DNA from: Natrinema salsiterrestre
Lineage (GTDB): Archaea; Halobacteriota; Halobacteria; Halobacteriales; Natrialbaceae
Reading direction: 5' to 3'
NCBI RefSeq assembly: GCF_029502005.1
Contig: NZ_JAMQOT010000005.1
Span: forward strand, 248,001-312,000
DNA: 64,000 bases
The position numbers and the translations under genes are program-made. The notes under the pieces were generated by a model. It saw only the letters and a list, made by a program, of their open reading frames with translations. It was not told the origin of the DNA and ran no database searches. Below are positions 46,225-56,232 of this stretch, one piece after another; position 1 is the first letter of the stretch; each line of letters opens with the position of its first letter.

Positions 46225-46311
46225 GCCGACACGCGTTCGCGGTCACCCAGCCGGATAGTCCGTCGCGTTGAAACCGGAAACGGTAAGCGGCCCCCACTAC
46301 CCGATTCGGGT

Positions 46312-47439
46312 ATGGACGACTTCATCGAGCGGTTCGGGGCCGAGCGGGTGTGGGCCGCGACCGTCGCGACGCTCGTCGCCATCGTCGGACTCGGCGCGAT
46401 CCTCTTCCCCCAGCAGGTGTACGTCGAGTTCATCTGGCAGTACTACTGGGGGCCGGTCGTCGCCGACGCCCATAGCTGGAGCTGCGTCGCCTGGGCCGAC
46501 GGGCAACAAATCCCCTGCGACGACGCCGGTGCAGGTGCCGGCCCGACCGCCGAGCCCGGCTACACGTTCGTCTCCTACGCCGGCTACATCCCGACGCTGG
46601 TCCTGTTACTGGTCGGGATCATCTTCCTCCTCCGGCGTCTCGGGATCGAACGGTTCCGGAGAGCCTTCTTCGCCCTGTTCCCGTTCATGCTCTTCGGCGG
46701 GGCACTGCGGGTCGTCGAGGACGCCAACGCCGCCGCCTTCGCGGCGACCGGCGAGATGGCGATCCAGCTCCCGTGGTCGGGGCTCATCATCAGCCCGCTG
46801 ATCTACTTCACCGTCTTCTTCATCGCCCTCTTCGCGCTCGTCGCTTCCATCTGGCTCGATCGCAACGGCTACGTCTCGGGGTACGAGTATCCGCTGGCTG
46901 GATTCGGGACGGCCATACTGACCCTCACGGTCGGCTACCTCGCCTACGTCGCGGCGACGGAGCCGTACGCGCAGTTCTATCCCCTCATTCCGCTGGTCAT
47001 CCTCGTCGGCGCGACCCTGACGACGGCGATCACGTGGGCCGCGATCGGTCGCTACGCTCCCGAACTGAACCGCGGCACCGAGTCGATGGGGATCGTCGTC
47101 ATCTGGGCGCACGCGGTCGACGGGGTCGCGAACGTCGTCGGCCTCGACTGGGCGACCTCGCTGGGGCTGCGGGCGAACCTCGTCCCGAAGCACCCGGTCA
47201 ACAGAGCCATCGCCGAGACGACCGCCGACGTGCTTCCCGCTAACATCGTCTCGCTTACCGGCTCGGCCTGGCCGTTCCTGCTCGTGAAGATCGCCGCGGC
47301 CGTCTTCATCATCTGGATCTTCGACGAGACGGTCTTCGAGGACAGCCCGCGCTACGCGATCCTGCTCATGATCACCGTCGTCGCCGTCGGGCTCGGCCCC
47401 GGGACCCGCGACATGCTGCGGGCGACGTTCGGCGTCTGA
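46312..47439 (+). CDS. DUF63 family membrane protein
   Basis: Protein of 375 aa, start ATG 46312. Eight or so hydrophobic helices. DUF63 features: [32 protein letters not shown] and [21 protein letters not shown] periplasmic-type loop after helix 1 has two Cys (WSCVAW and IPCDD). The family is widespread in archaea and its function is unknown. Confidence 0.85.
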   Translation: MDDFIERFGAERVWAATVATLVAIVGLGAILFPQQVYVEFIWQYYWGPVVADAHSWSCVAWADGQQIPCDDAGAGAGPTAEPGYTFVSYAGYIPTLVLLLVGIIFLLRRLGIERFRRAFFALFPFMLFGGALRVVEDANAAAFAATGEMAIQLPWSGLIISPLIYFTVFFIALFALVASIWLDRNGYVSGYEYPLAGFGTAILTLTVGYLAYVAATEPYAQFYPLIPLVILVGATLTTAITWAAIGRYAPELNRGTESMGIVVIWAHAVDGVANVVGLDWATSLGLRANLVPKHPVNRAIAETTADVLPANIVSLTGSAWPFLLVKIAAAVFIIWIFDETVFEDSPRYAILLMITVVAVGLGPGTRDMLRATFGV

Positions 47440-47596
47440 TCGGCTCGGTTCGGTTTTTCGACGGCTCGTGTGCTATCGTCACACGTCGATTTCGATCCCG
47501 TCGCCCGTTCCGGACCGGCTGTCTCACTGACCGTGTTCGCGAGGGGACCGTCTGGTGAAGGCGAACATATTACAAAGCGTACTCTCATGTGAGCGT

Positions 47597-48634
47597 ATGG
47601 TCGAGACACCGGTTCGCGAATACGCCTCACAGCACGAGGCGATGAGCGAGTTGCCGCTGATCACGCAGTCGGCCGAGGTAACTGAGGTGGTGAAGATGGA
47701 CGAGGACCGCCGGTCGGAAGTGACCGCGGCACTCAACCGCTGGCTCGAAGACGCGGGCCTCGACGAACAGTACGGCCCGGTGTCGGGTCCGGCCGACTGG
47801 GACGGCCTCGGCGAGCGGCTGGTCGACGCCGGCGAAGCAGCGCTCGCGCGTCGAGTCGCGACGTTGACCGACCGCTACGAGCGGCCGAAACCGATGCTCG
47901 TCCGCGCTCGCTTCGGGCCGGACATCGACTTCCTCGCCGGGCAGTACGTCGGGCTCGCGTACAACGGCACCCCGCGCGCGTACTCGATCGCGAACTCCCC
48001 GACGGAGGACGAACTCGAGATCTGCGTCAGACGAGTGCCGGGCGGGAAGCTCTCGCCGCAGGTCTGTGACGATCTCACCGTCGGAGAGACGGTAACGGTT
48101 CGCGGACCCTACGGGGAACTCGTCTTGCAGGACCGCTCGCCGCGAGACATGGTCTTTCTCGCGACTGGCACCGGTGTCGCGCCGTTCAAGGGGATGATCG
48201 ACTACATTTTCGAGACCGATCGCGACCGATTCGAGGGCGAAGAGAGGGACGTCTGGCTATTCCTGGGGACCGCGTGGCTCGACGATCTGCCCTACTACGA
48301 GGCGTTCCGAGCGCTGCAGCGCGAGCACGACAACTTCCACTTCGTTCCCTGCCTGAGCCGCGAACCCATCCTCTCGGACTGGGACGGCGAGTCCGACTAT
48401 GTCCAGCACGCGCTCCTGAAGCACACCGACGCCGCCACCGTGACGGCACCGCTCGGCGACCGGCTCGAGCGCTGGCTCCGCCGGAAGCCCGACTCTAGCG
48501 TCGAGGCGCGGTTGGACCCGACCGACGTCGACGTCTACGCGTGTGGCATCAATGCGATGGTGTACAGCCTCGTCAAGGCCGTCGAGCGGCTCGGCGTGCC
48601 ATCCGAACGCATCGAGTCGGAAGGATTCGGGTAA
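47597..48634 (+). CDS. FNR-type flavin oxidoreductase
   Basis: Protein of 345 aa; ATG 47597 chosen (MVETPVREYAS), though an earlier start at 47555 is open. A helical N-terminal extension of about 90 residues precedes the ferredoxin-NADP+ reductase fold: FAD contact RAYSIANSPTED near 140, the GPYGELVL loop, and the NAD(P) site VFLATGTGVAPFKG near 190. CGINAMVYSL near 318 is the usual C-terminal block. It moves electrons between NAD(P)H and a one-electron carrier. Confidence 0.85.
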   Translation: MVETPVREYASQHEAMSELPLITQSAEVTEVVKMDEDRRSEVTAALNRWLEDAGLDEQYGPVSGPADWDGLGERLVDAGEAALARRVATLTDRYERPKPMLVRARFGPDIDFLAGQYVGLAYNGTPRAYSIANSPTEDELEICVRRVPGGKLSPQVCDDLTVGETVTVRGPYGELVLQDRSPRDMVFLATGTGVAPFKGMIDYIFETDRDRFEGEERDVWLFLGTAWLDDLPYYEAFRALQREHDNFHFVPCLSREPILSDWDGESDYVQHALLKHTDAATVTAPLGDRLERWLRRKPDSSVEARLDPTDVDVYACGINAMVYSLVKAVERLGVPSERIESEGFG

Positions 48635-48729
48635 TCGGGTGTTCGAGTCGTCGCCTCAATCTCACGACCCGTCGAAACAAACGCGTTCGAAAATAGTGCG
48701 GCGTCGGCCGTTTCACCGACGGCCGAGCG

Positions 48730-50934
48730 TTACAGTTCGTCCGTCTCGACGCCGTCGTCGCCGTCTTCTCCGCGGAGCACCTCGAGCGCCGCATCGAAGT
48801 GCGCCTGCGTAAGCACGATGTCCTCGACGGCCGTCGGCGTCTCCTCGGACTGGGACTGGACGTGCTCGCGAACGGCCGTCGTCGCCGCCTCCCGACACAG
48901 CGACGCCAGATCGGCACCCACGAAGCCGTCCGTCTCGGCCGCGAGGGAATCGATATCGACGTCGTCGGCCAGCGGCCGGTTCCGGGTGTGGATCTTCAGG
49001 ATCTCGAGTCTGGTCTCCTCGTCCGGCTCGCCGACCTCGATCTTGCGCTCGATCCGACCCGCTCGGGTCAGGGCGTCGTCGATGAGGTCGGGTCGGTTCG
49101 TGGCTGCGATGACGATCACGTCCTCGAGTTCCTCGAGACCGTCGAGCTCAGTGAGGAGTTGACTGACGACGCGTTCGCCGACGTTCGAATCGCTGCCGCC
49201 GCTCCCGCGCTTCGTCGCGATGGAGTCGATCTCGTCGAAGAAGATCACGGTCGGTGCGTTCGATCGGGCCTTCTCGAAGATCTCTCGGACGCCCTTCTCG
49301 GATTCGCCGACGTACTTGTCGAACAGCTCGGGTCCTTTGATCGAGATGAAGTTCGAATTGGCTTCGTTCGCGACGGCCTTCGCGAGCAGCGTCTTCCCGG
49401 TACCCGGCGGCCCGTGGAGCATGATGCCCTTCGGCGACTGGAGGTCGACCTGCTTGTACGCGTCGGGGTACTCCATCGGCCACTGGATGGCCTCCTGCAG
49501 TCGGGCCTTGGTCTCCGCGAGCCCGCCGACGTCGTCCCAGGTGACGTCGGGCGTCTCGACGAAGACCTCACGGAGCGCGCTGGGCGATATCTCCCGGAGC
49601 GCCGTCCGCATGTCCCGCTCGGTCACCTCGAGCGTCTCGAGCGTCTCGGCGTCGATCTCGTCGCCGTCGAGGTCGAGGTCCGGCCGAACGCGCCGGAGGG
49701 CGTTCATCGCCGCTTCGCGGACGAGGCTCTCGAGGTCCGCGCCGACGAAGCCGTGCGTGTTCTCGGCGTACTGCTCGAGATCGACCGACTCGGCGATCGG
49801 CATCTCGCGGGTGTGGATCTGGAGGATCTCTTTCCGGCCCTGCGTGTCCGGCGCGCCGATCTCGATCTCGCGATCGAAGCGGCCGCCGCGGCGGAGCGCG
49901 TTGTCGATCGAGTCGACCCGGTTCGTCGTCCCGATGACGGTCACCTGCCCGCGGTCCTCGAGGCCGTCCATCAGGGAGAGCAGCTGCGCGACGACGCGGC
50001 GCTCGACGTCGCCCTGCGTGTCGTCTCGCTTCGGGGCGATGGAGTCGATCTCGTCGATGAAGATGATCGCCGGTTCGTTCTCGCCGGCCTCCTCGAAGAC
50101 CTCGCGCAGGCGCTCCTCGCTCTCGCCGTGGTACTTCGACATGATCTCCGGCCCGGAGATCGTCGAGAAGTTAGCGTCGATCTCGTTGGCGACCGCTTTC
50201 GCGATCAGGGTCTTGCCGGTTCCGGGCGGTCCGTGGAGCAAGACGCCCTGGGGCGGCTCGATGCCCAGCGCCTGGAACAGCTCGGGGTGCGTCATCGGCA
50301 GCTCGATCATCTCCCGAACCTGGTCGAGCTCGTCGTCGAGTCCGCCGACGTCCTCGTATGCGACTCCCGGCGGTTCGGCGCTGTCAGTCGCTTCGGTTCC
50401 GCGTTCGACATCGACGTCCTCGACGGACTGGTCGGCCACCGTAATGTTCGTCGACTGCGTGACGACCACGGTCCCGTCCGGGTCCGTATCGACGATTCGG
50501 ATCGGGATCCGGCGACTGGATCGCCCCATCATGGAGCCGAATCCGAGCGCCAGTGGCACGGTCTGTCCGGCCTGCACCGCGCGGTTGGCGAGCTTCTCGC
50601 GGAGATACGAGGCGAGATCGCCGCGGATCTGCAGCCCGTCGGGCAGTGCGACGGACAGTTCGTCCGCCGGTGCCACGTCGGCCCCCTCGACCGCCACGAA
50701 CTGATCGATTCTCGAGCCGGTGGTCTTCCGCGTCTGACTGTCGACGTCGACGACACCGCGCTGTTGTTCGCCGGGTCGGCCCGGTCGGACGCGGGCGACT
50801 GCGGCCCCTGCATCGCCCCGGATGGTGACGAAGTCGCCGCTGGAAACGCCGAGTTCCTCCATGGCCTCGCGATCGATCGCTGCGATACCTTTCCCCGCAC
50901 TCTGCCGGTCAAGTGGTTTGACAAGTAGTTTCAT
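48730..50934 (-). CDS. cdc48: CDC48/p97-type AAA+ ATPase
   Basis: Protein of 734 aa, start ATG 50932-50934. An N-terminal CDC48 domain (about 1-180) precedes two AAA modules. D1 has GPPGTGKT near 234 and IIFIDEIDS near 290; D2 has GPPGTGKT near 507 and VIFFDEIDS near 563. Both arginine-finger regions follow ([22 protein letters not shown]). The acidic C-terminus lacks a clear HbYX. It unfolds proteins for degradation or complex disassembly in archaea. Confidence 0.96.
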   Translation of the reverse strand: MKLLVKPLDRQSAGKGIAAIDREAMEELGVSSGDFVTIRGDAGAAVARVRPGRPGEQQRGVVDVDSQTRKTTGSRIDQFVAVEGADVAPADELSVALPDGLQIRGDLASYLREKLANRAVQAGQTVPLALGFGSMMGRSSRRIPIRIVDTDPDGTVVVTQSTNITVADQSVEDVDVERGTEATDSAEPPGVAYEDVGGLDDELDQVREMIELPMTHPELFQALGIEPPQGVLLHGPPGTGKTLIAKAVANEIDANFSTISGPEIMSKYHGESEERLREVFEEAGENEPAIIFIDEIDSIAPKRDDTQGDVERRVVAQLLSLMDGLEDRGQVTVIGTTNRVDSIDNALRRGGRFDREIEIGAPDTQGRKEILQIHTREMPIAESVDLEQYAENTHGFVGADLESLVREAAMNALRRVRPDLDLDGDEIDAETLETLEVTERDMRTALREISPSALREVFVETPDVTWDDVGGLAETKARLQEAIQWPMEYPDAYKQVDLQSPKGIMLHGPPGTGKTLLAKAVANEANSNFISIKGPELFDKYVGESEKGVREIFEKARSNAPTVIFFDEIDSIATKRGSGGSDSNVGERVVSQLLTELDGLEELEDVIVIAATNRPDLIDDALTRAGRIERKIEVGEPDEETRLEILKIHTRNRPLADDVDIDSLAAETDGFVGADLASLCREAATTAVREHVQSQSEETPTAVEDIVLTQAHFDAALEVLRGEDGDDGVETDEL

Positions 50935-51230
50935 AAGATTCTGTTTGCGCGCCCAAGCTGTTCCCGTACGAGAACTGCTGATACCTCGGACTACCGAGAG
51001 AAGTACAGCGCTGGACTTGGTGTATACAATGGGCCACGCCGGAAATAGGTGTGGCCCAGACAGTTACGCTCGCGAACAATTTCCGAATACGGACGGGAGC
51101 GCCATCGCGTCGAGCGGTCGATCGCTCGCCGAAGCAGTTTCGACGAGGACGGGACGAGTCCCCGGCCCGCGGAAGCGACCGCTCGTCGTTTCGGGAACGC
51201 CTTTACAACCGCGGGCTCTACCCCGCTGTA

Positions 51231-52121
51231 ATGACTGACGAGACCGAGACCGCGAAGGCGGGCTGGTTTTCCGATCTGGACTCGGGGGATCTCGAGGCCG
51301 CCGAGGACGCGATTACGGAGGGCGAAGCTAAAGCGCCGCGCGAGTGGCCGGCCATCGCCGTCGAGTCCGGCTACACCGACTCGAGGGACGAATACTACGA
51401 TCGGCTGCATGAGGCGACGATGACCGCGACTCGAGCGGAGGTGCGCGAGCGCGAGCGGGCGGACGATCAGCAGCTGGTTCACGCGATCAGGGCGATGGAC
51501 GACTGCAGTCGGACGGCGAACGAACTCGCGGAACGGCTGGCGGAGTGGGCCGGCACCGTCGACCCCGACGCCGGGACCGGCGTCGAGTACGCGCGCACGC
51601 TGGCTCGCGGGGAGAGCGAAGACGGACTCGAGGAGCCCGCGATCCGCTCGCTGGCCGAACGGGTGGCGGGCCTCGCGGACGAGGCCGACGAGCTTCGGGA
51701 GTTCGTCGAGCGCCAGACGCCGGCCGTCGCGCCGAACCTCTCGGCGCTGGCCGAGCCGGTGCTGGCGGCGCGGCTGATCTCCCTCGCCGGGGGACTCGAG
51801 GAGCTCGCGAAGAAGCCCAGCGGGACGGTGCAGGTCCTCGGCGCGGAGGACGCGCTGTTCGCCCACCTGCGGGGGCACGCGCCGTCGCCCAAGCACGGGA
51901 TCATCTACACGCACGACGCGGTGCGGGGGACCCACCCCGAGAATCGGGGCTCGGCGGCGCGTGCAGTGGCCGGCAAGCTCTCGATCGCGGCCCGCGTCGA
52001 TCACTACTCGGGCGAGTTGAAACCCGAACTCGAGGCCGAACTCACAGAACGGATCGAGACGATTCAGGCCCGGACGACGGACGAGGACGTCGACAGCGAC
52101 GGAGGTGCGGACGATGAGTGA
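51231..52121 (+). CDS. NOP5/NOP56 core protein of box C/D RNP
   Basis: Protein of 296 aa, start ATG 51231. The C-terminal NOP domain has PNLSALAEPVLAARLISLAGGLEELAKKPSGTVQVLGAE near 165-205 and HGIIYTHDAVRG near 220, the rRNA-contact block. It scaffolds fibrillarin on box C/D sRNAs for 2'-O-methylation. Eukaryotic-length N-terminal coiled coil is reduced. The gene overlaps fibrillarin by 8 nt, so expression is linked. Confidence 0.94.
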   Translation: MTDETETAKAGWFSDLDSGDLEAAEDAITEGEAKAPREWPAIAVESGYTDSRDEYYDRLHEATMTATRAEVRERERADDQQLVHAIRAMDDCSRTANELAERLAEWAGTVDPDAGTGVEYARTLARGESEDGLEEPAIRSLAERVAGLADEADELREFVERQTPAVAPNLSALAEPVLAARLISLAGGLEELAKKPSGTVQVLGAEDALFAHLRGHAPSPKHGIIYTHDAVRGTHPENRGSAARAVAGKLSIAARVDHYSGELKPELEAELTERIETIQARTTDEDVDSDGGADDE

Positions 52122-52749
52122 ACAGCTTCCCGAGGGAGTCCAGCGCCGCGAATTCGACGGGACCGAGCGACTCGCGACGCGAGGGGAGCCGGTCTACGGC
52201 GAGCCGACGGACGGCGAGTGGCGCGCGTGGAACCCCCACCGATCGAAGCTGGGTGCCATGCTCGAGCTGGGGATGGACACCGCCCTCTCGGGGGGCGAAA
52301 CGGTCCTCTATCTGGGTGCGGCGAGCGGGACGACCGTGAGCCACGTCGCGGATTTCGCCGGGCCGACCTACGCGGTGGAGTTCGCCCCGCGGCCGGTCCG
52401 GGACCTGCTCTCCGCCGCTGAATCGCGCGAGCGGCTCTTTCCGCTCCTGAAGGACGCCCGGAAGCCCGCGACCTACGCCCACGTCGTCGAGTCGGACGTG
52501 GACGTGCTCGTGCAGGACGTGGCGACGCGGGGGCAGGCGCGGGTGGCGCTCGAGAACCGGCAGTTCCTAGCCGACGACGGGCGGTTGTTGTTGGCGGTGA
52601 AGGCGCGAAGTGAGGACGTGACTCGAGAGCCAGAAACTGTGTTCGAGGACGTTCGCGAGGAGTTGTCAGAGGGGTACGAGGTGCTAGAGGCGCGGCGGCT
52701 CGAGGAGTATCACGCGGATCATCTCGGGATCGTGGCGCGGCCGCGTTGA
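52114..52749 (+). CDS. flpA: Fibrillarin, rRNA/tRNA 2'-O-methyltransferase
   Basis: Protein of 211 aa from ATG 52114; a GTG at 52105 is less likely. The SAM fold has VLYLGAASGTTVSHVAD near residue 67, YAVEFAPRPVRDLL near 90 and the VDVLVQDVATRGQA segment near 130. It methylates ribose O2' guided by box C/D RNA together with NOP5, which directly precedes and overlaps it. Confidence 0.95.
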   Translation: MSEQLPEGVQRREFDGTERLATRGEPVYGEPTDGEWRAWNPHRSKLGAMLELGMDTALSGGETVLYLGAASGTTVSHVADFAGPTYAVEFAPRPVRDLLSAAESRERLFPLLKDARKPATYAHVVESDVDVLVQDVATRGQARVALENRQFLADDGRLLLAVKARSEDVTREPETVFEDVREELSEGYEVLEARRLEEYHADHLGIVARPR

Positions 52750-53141
52750 GTTTGGGTATCTCCTAAATTAGATACTATCCGTAAGGTTCAAATAATTGGA
52801 TAGAAAAGATAGGAGGGAACCAATCCTCTTCGGGTGGAGGCTTTTCGCCCGTAAATCTCCACGACCGTAGAGAGTTACTTTACAGAATTTGGTTTTGAAG
52901 CCTGTCATAGCTTGGAAGATACATTCTAACTTGGTTCTGACCTGATAAAAAGAACGTATTCTGCTCCACATCAAAAACCCCTCGGCGAGTGTCCCCAAGG
53001 GGACTGAGCTAAAAAATTACACCGCCCCTGCCACAGCCTCCGCAATCTCCAGTTGAATCACATGTAATAGGGGTGGGCGATATGGGTCTATCCGCGGCAT
53101 TTTTGGTATTGATTTTAAATATATTTCCTTATATGAAACTT
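52750..53141. other. AT-rich left part of an island, no firm gene
   Basis: Composition falls sharply right after fibrillarin. A minus-strand open frame (52768-52998, 76 aa, basic and Lys-rich) has no start signal or family that I can support and may be a transposase remnant. Around 52979-53002 the arms cccct and agggg frame a small hairpin. Confidence 0.35.
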
Positions 53142-53897
53142 TCATTTCATACCTTCATCATACAGATCGGAGTGTTCGATCGACGCATCAACATTGTATT
53201 CATCAACTATGTCTGTGACCAAATCACTAAACCAGTCTGGAGATGTTGGTGACACATAAACAGCGTCTATCAATGAGTCAACATCAACAGAGACATATTC
53301 CCCACTAGGAAGATCACTTAGCGGTGTTTGACCATCTTCCGTGATTACATCCCATCGTGCAAATACAAACCTAATCTCATTTTCATGCTCAAAGCTTCGG
53401 CGTTTAAAAAATGCAGGTGATAACAGGTTGTTTTCGGGCAGTAATATGTCATCATAGTCTACATAATGGACCTTGCCAGATATGATTGAATGCTGTGACT
53501 CATCAAATGCGGACTTCACTTGTTCTGGAGTAGACCTTACCGCAATGCCTTGATCATTACTTAAATACAGGTCCCACATCGCGGCCGATTGATAGTCATT
53601 TTCATGCCAACAATTAGCAAATGTGATGGATTTCGACAATTGGAGAAAATCTGTGATTTCTTTTACTTTATTTTGGGGTATCTCTGTGTCTGCGTATCGG
53701 TCTTGGATGGTTGAATAGTTGTTGTCCGGTACTTTGCCCTCAAAAGGATCTTCAAACTGATCAACTCTATTGAACCACATAGATTTATTTTGCAAAATAG
53801 AAATAAATTGAGTGAAATCCATATATCGCCAAATAAACTGGTCAGGATTTGGTTTTTGAATTGACCATCGATCTTGACTATCATTTTCAGCAGTCAT
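53142..53897 (-). CDS. DUF2971 family protein
   Basis: Protein of 251 aa from ATG 53895-53897. The body fits DUF2971: an N-terminal segment with FNRVDQFEDPFEG near 43, CWHENDYQSAAMWDLY near 95-110 and FKRRSFEHENEIRFVF near 165-180. The gene is AT-rich, unlike its neighbours, and probably acquired horizontally. DUF2971 is common in mobile and defence-rich regions but has no settled activity; a nuclease-like or abortive role is only a possibility. Confidence 0.8.
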   Translation of the reverse strand: MTAENDSQDRWSIQKPNPDQFIWRYMDFTQFISILQNKSMWFNRVDQFEDPFEGKVPDNNYSTIQDRYADTEIPQNKVKEITDFLQLSKSITFANCWHENDYQSAAMWDLYLSNDQGIAVRSTPEQVKSAFDESQHSIISGKVHYVDYDDILLPENNLLSPAFFKRRSFEHENEIRFVFARWDVITEDGQTPLSDLPSGEYVSVDVDSLIDAVYVSPTSPDWFSDLVTDIVDEYNVDASIEHSDLYDEGMK

Positions 53898-54143
53898 TAA
53901 GCATCCTATGGACCTGCTCGAATACAAAACCCCCAGAGGTTCCATGTAGACTGAACCCGATTCTCAAATATGCACACAAGATTGCACTCGCTGTGTGTAT
54001 AATCGAATCTATCCGCTTCTTGGATCGCCGTCTTTTTTCCAAATTGGTTGATGTGTTCCGCCAATCTAAGGTGAAAATAGACCATTCAGACAGTCGAAAA
54101 ACTAGTATTCTCGGACTCCTGTGTACGTGTTTGTGAATTAGAG

Positions 54144-54287
54144 CTAGCCTGATTCCTCTTCGACCTCTTCAACTTCGTCAAGTAGCTCAGTTATTACATC
54201 GTCAAAACTATCGCCTGGATCTTTCCGCAGAGTAAGCCGCTTCCAGGTTTCCGTAGAAACGGTTACTGTCGTTGTCTCATCGGCCAT
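54144..54287 (-). CDS. 47-aa antitoxin-like ribbon-helix-helix protein
   Basis: ATG at 54285-54287 begins MADETTTVTVSTETWKRL, and TAG is at 54144-54146. The TVTVxxETWKRL-x4-KxPGDSFDDVITELL pattern is that of short archaeal VapB-type antitoxins. No PIN or other toxin gene is next to it, so it may be an orphan or act on a distant toxin. It lies in the same AT-rich island as the DUF2971 gene. Confidence 0.7.
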   Translation of the reverse strand: MADETTTVTVSTETWKRLTLRKDPGDSFDDVITELLDEVEEVEEESG

Positions 54288-54488
54288 AGAGCCACTATGA
54301 AACCCTGATCTCAAAGTTTTGCGTATATCATGATATGACTTTTCTACTATACGATGGTTTTATTGAGTCATGAGATAATGAAATAGATGAGGAGCTAAAC
54401 ACGGACCTATCTCTCAGGTCTTGAACCAGCGGACCGGTGCTGAGACACCGAGTCCGCGAGAAGCTCCCGAAATCCACCTCCGGAAGCC

Positions 54489-54998
54489 ATGTTAGACGAC
54501 AATTCGCGGGACCTTCAAAACCCCGCTCGAGCAGATGCATCACCCCCAACTAACGACCCACCCCGGTCTGACGGCAGTGAGCCGAGTGAAACGAACCGAT
54601 CTGCGTCAGACCTCCGTGCTGACGGGAGCACCACCTGGATCGGCCTCACCGCCTTCCAGCGCGACTGTCTCGAGGCGGTCGCCCGCTGTGACCACACGAG
54701 CGAGACCACCGACGAGCGCGCGCTTACGTACGCCCTCGAGTACGCCTACCCCTACATCGACTACGCCCAGCTCCAATCGAATCTGGCCACGCTCGTCGCC
54801 CACGAGCTGGTCACCAGCCGGCGAGTCGATGAATCGACGAGCGAGTACACCCCCACCGACGCGGGGCGCGCGCTGGTGGCGCGGCGCGCCACCCAGCTCG
54901 CGGCCGCCTGCGGCGTCGCGATCGGGGACCGCTCCGCCGCGGAGCTCGAGGCGCTCGAGGACGCGGCCGCCCCGCCGAAATGCGAGCGGGACGGATGA
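54489..54998 (+). CDS. PadR-like winged-helix regulator
   Basis: Protein of 169 aa, start ATG 54489. A disordered polar N-terminus (about 1-48) precedes a winged helix: LTAFQRDCLEAVARC near 52, a helical stretch, then LVTSRRVDESTSEYTPTDAGRALV near 110. The C-terminus is helical. The form is that of haloarchaeal PadR-type DNA-binding proteins. Its stop overlaps the ATG of the zinc-ribbon gene by 3-4 nt. Confidence 0.7.
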   Translation: MLDDNSRDLQNPARADASPPTNDPPRSDGSEPSETNRSASDLRADGSTTWIGLTAFQRDCLEAVARCDHTSETTDERALTYALEYAYPYIDYAQLQSNLATLVAHELVTSRRVDESTSEYTPTDAGRALVARRATQLAAACGVAIGDRSAAELEALEDAAAPPKCERDG

Positions 54999-55135
54999 CC
55001 GGGGCTCGAGGCGAGGATCCGATACGCTGTCCCGACTGCGGCGCGGTGATCCCCGAACGCGACCCGCTGATCGGCTGGTGGCTCTGCGACGATTGTACGG
55101 TCGCCGTCACCGACGACGGCACGCGGATCGCGTGA
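54995..55135 (+). CDS. 46-aa zinc-ribbon protein
   Basis: Starts ATG 54995 within the previous gene's stop (ATGA), so the two are probably translationally coupled. Cys pairs CPDC and CDDC flank the ERDPLIGWWL segment. A decayed copy of this gene lies at 55484-55573. Confidence 0.75.
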   Translation: MTGARGEDPIRCPDCGAVIPERDPLIGWWLCDDCTVAVTDDGTRIA

Positions 55136-55319
55136 TCGGCGACCTCGCGGGATTTTTCGAGATCGCGACTCGATCGATCCCACGCGCTGTGTCGTGAGCC
55201 GATCGCACTGGCACCGCCCGCAGTTGGATTCGAGCTTGTCGCCCCCGCTCGAGGAGATCACGAGCACTAGGAGTGTACTCACCAGCACGTTTTTGCGAAC
55301 GGAACTGGTATCCAGCGCT

Positions 55320-55472
55320 GTGAGCCTCACCACCGACGACCTCGCCGACTTCATGGCCGACGACCCGGAGGACGACGAAGACGTGCCGCTCGGTGATGCA
55401 CTCGCGGAACTGGCGGTCGACGTCGACACCGATGCCGACGAAGCGGTCCGAGACGTTCGCGAACACTTCTGA
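55320..55472 (+). CDS. Small acidic protein, 50 aa
   Basis: GTG start at 55320 gives MSLTTDDLADFMADDPEDDE and a helical acidic end (VRDVREHF). An earlier in-frame start at 55194 would add 42 residues that look non-coding. No family recognised; it lies between the zinc-ribbon gene and its decayed copy. Confidence 0.45.
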   Translation: MSLTTDDLADFMADDPEDDEDVPLGDALAELAVDVDTDADEAVRDVREHF

Positions 55473-55483
55473 AATTCGTCCCC

Positions 55484-55573
55484 GTTACGTTCGAACGCGA
55501 CCCGCTGATCGGCTGGTAGCTTTGCGACGACTGCGTGCTCGCGGTCGACGAGGACGGGACGCGAGTCACCTGA
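55484..55573 (+). pseudogene. Decayed second copy of the zinc-ribbon gene
   Basis: The frame reads VTFERDPLIGW, a TAG stop, then LCDDCVLAVDEDGTRVT and TGA. It is clearly related to ERDPLIGWWLCDDC of the gene at 54995, with the second Trp replaced by a stop and the 5' part with the first Cys pair gone. Segmental duplication followed by decay is the simplest reading. Confidence 0.75.
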
Positions 55574-55623
55574 GAGGATGGCTCGAGACGCGCGAAGTGG
55601 TGGGAAAAAACGGATGGCGATCG

Positions 55624-56232
55624 CTACAGGTCCGACTCGTTGTCCGTCGTCTCGTTGTCGATCAGCTCATCGTCCTCCATCGTCTCGTTATCTGCCGTCT
55701 CGTTCATCCCCTCCTCGAGCGTGACCATCGCGTCGTCGGTCACCGGCTCGCCGTCTTCCGTGTAGGGATCGTCGGCCTCGGGGAAGTCGTACGTCTCGTT
55801 GTCGTTCGTGTCCTGATGGGCCATCGCGATCAGGACCTGACTCTCCTCGAGGGACTCGTTGAGCTCGACGGTCACGTTCTCGTGCTCGCCGGAGTCGAGG
55901 TAGGTGGAGTTACCCAGGACTTCGCCGGGCTCGTAGTCCTCGGACATGTTCGTCACCGTCTCGTTTTCGGACGCGTTCTCGTCGGTGAGGGCGGCCGCGT
56001 GGATGACGGCGAAGCCACCCTCGGGCAGCGTCGTGTTGTTGACTACGACTGCGGTCCCGTTCGACGTCTGGTTCTCGAACGTCACGTTGGCCGTTTCGTT
56101 CTCGGTTTCGTTGTCGGTCTCGTTCACCTGTGTCGCGACGCCGCCGTCGGTCGCGGCGAACGCGAAGCTCGCCCCTGAGAGGAGAACGAGCGTCGCGACG
56201 ACTACGACACCGATAGATCTTGCGCGGTGCAT
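55624..56232 (-). CDS. Exported DUF7282-like protein rich in Asn-X-Thr sequons
   Basis: Protein of 202 aa from ATG 56230-56232. A hydrophobic signal peptide (IGVVVVATLVLLSGASFAFA) precedes a domain with AVVVNNTTLPEGGFAVIHAAAL and GNSTYLDSGEHENVTVELNESL, as in DUF7282 haloarchaeal surface proteins. Asn-X-Ser/Thr sites are very frequent, and the tail (ETADNETMEDDELIDNE) is acidic. It is probably N-glycosylated and cell-surface; function unknown. Confidence 0.75.
   Translation of the reverse strand: MHRARSIGVVVVATLVLLSGASFAFAATDGGVATQVNETDNETENETANVTFENQTSNGTAVVVNNTTLPEGGFAVIHAAALTDENASENETVTNMSEDYEPGEVLGNSTYLDSGEHENVTVELNESLEESQVLIAMAHQDTNDNETYDFPEADDPYTEDGEPVTDDAMVTLEEGMNETADNETMEDDELIDNETTDNESDL

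Noticed and set aside
48799-50928. Long open frame opposite CDC48
   Set aside because: Antisense shadow; CDC48 is certain on the other strand.
52768-52998. 76-codon minus-strand frame in the AT-rich island
   Set aside because: Lys/Arg-rich with no start context or family; kept only as a possible transposase remnant in the region entry.
54401-54490. tRNA-like fragment with a ggttcaaga run
   Set aside because: No acceptor or T stem can be paired; probably chance.
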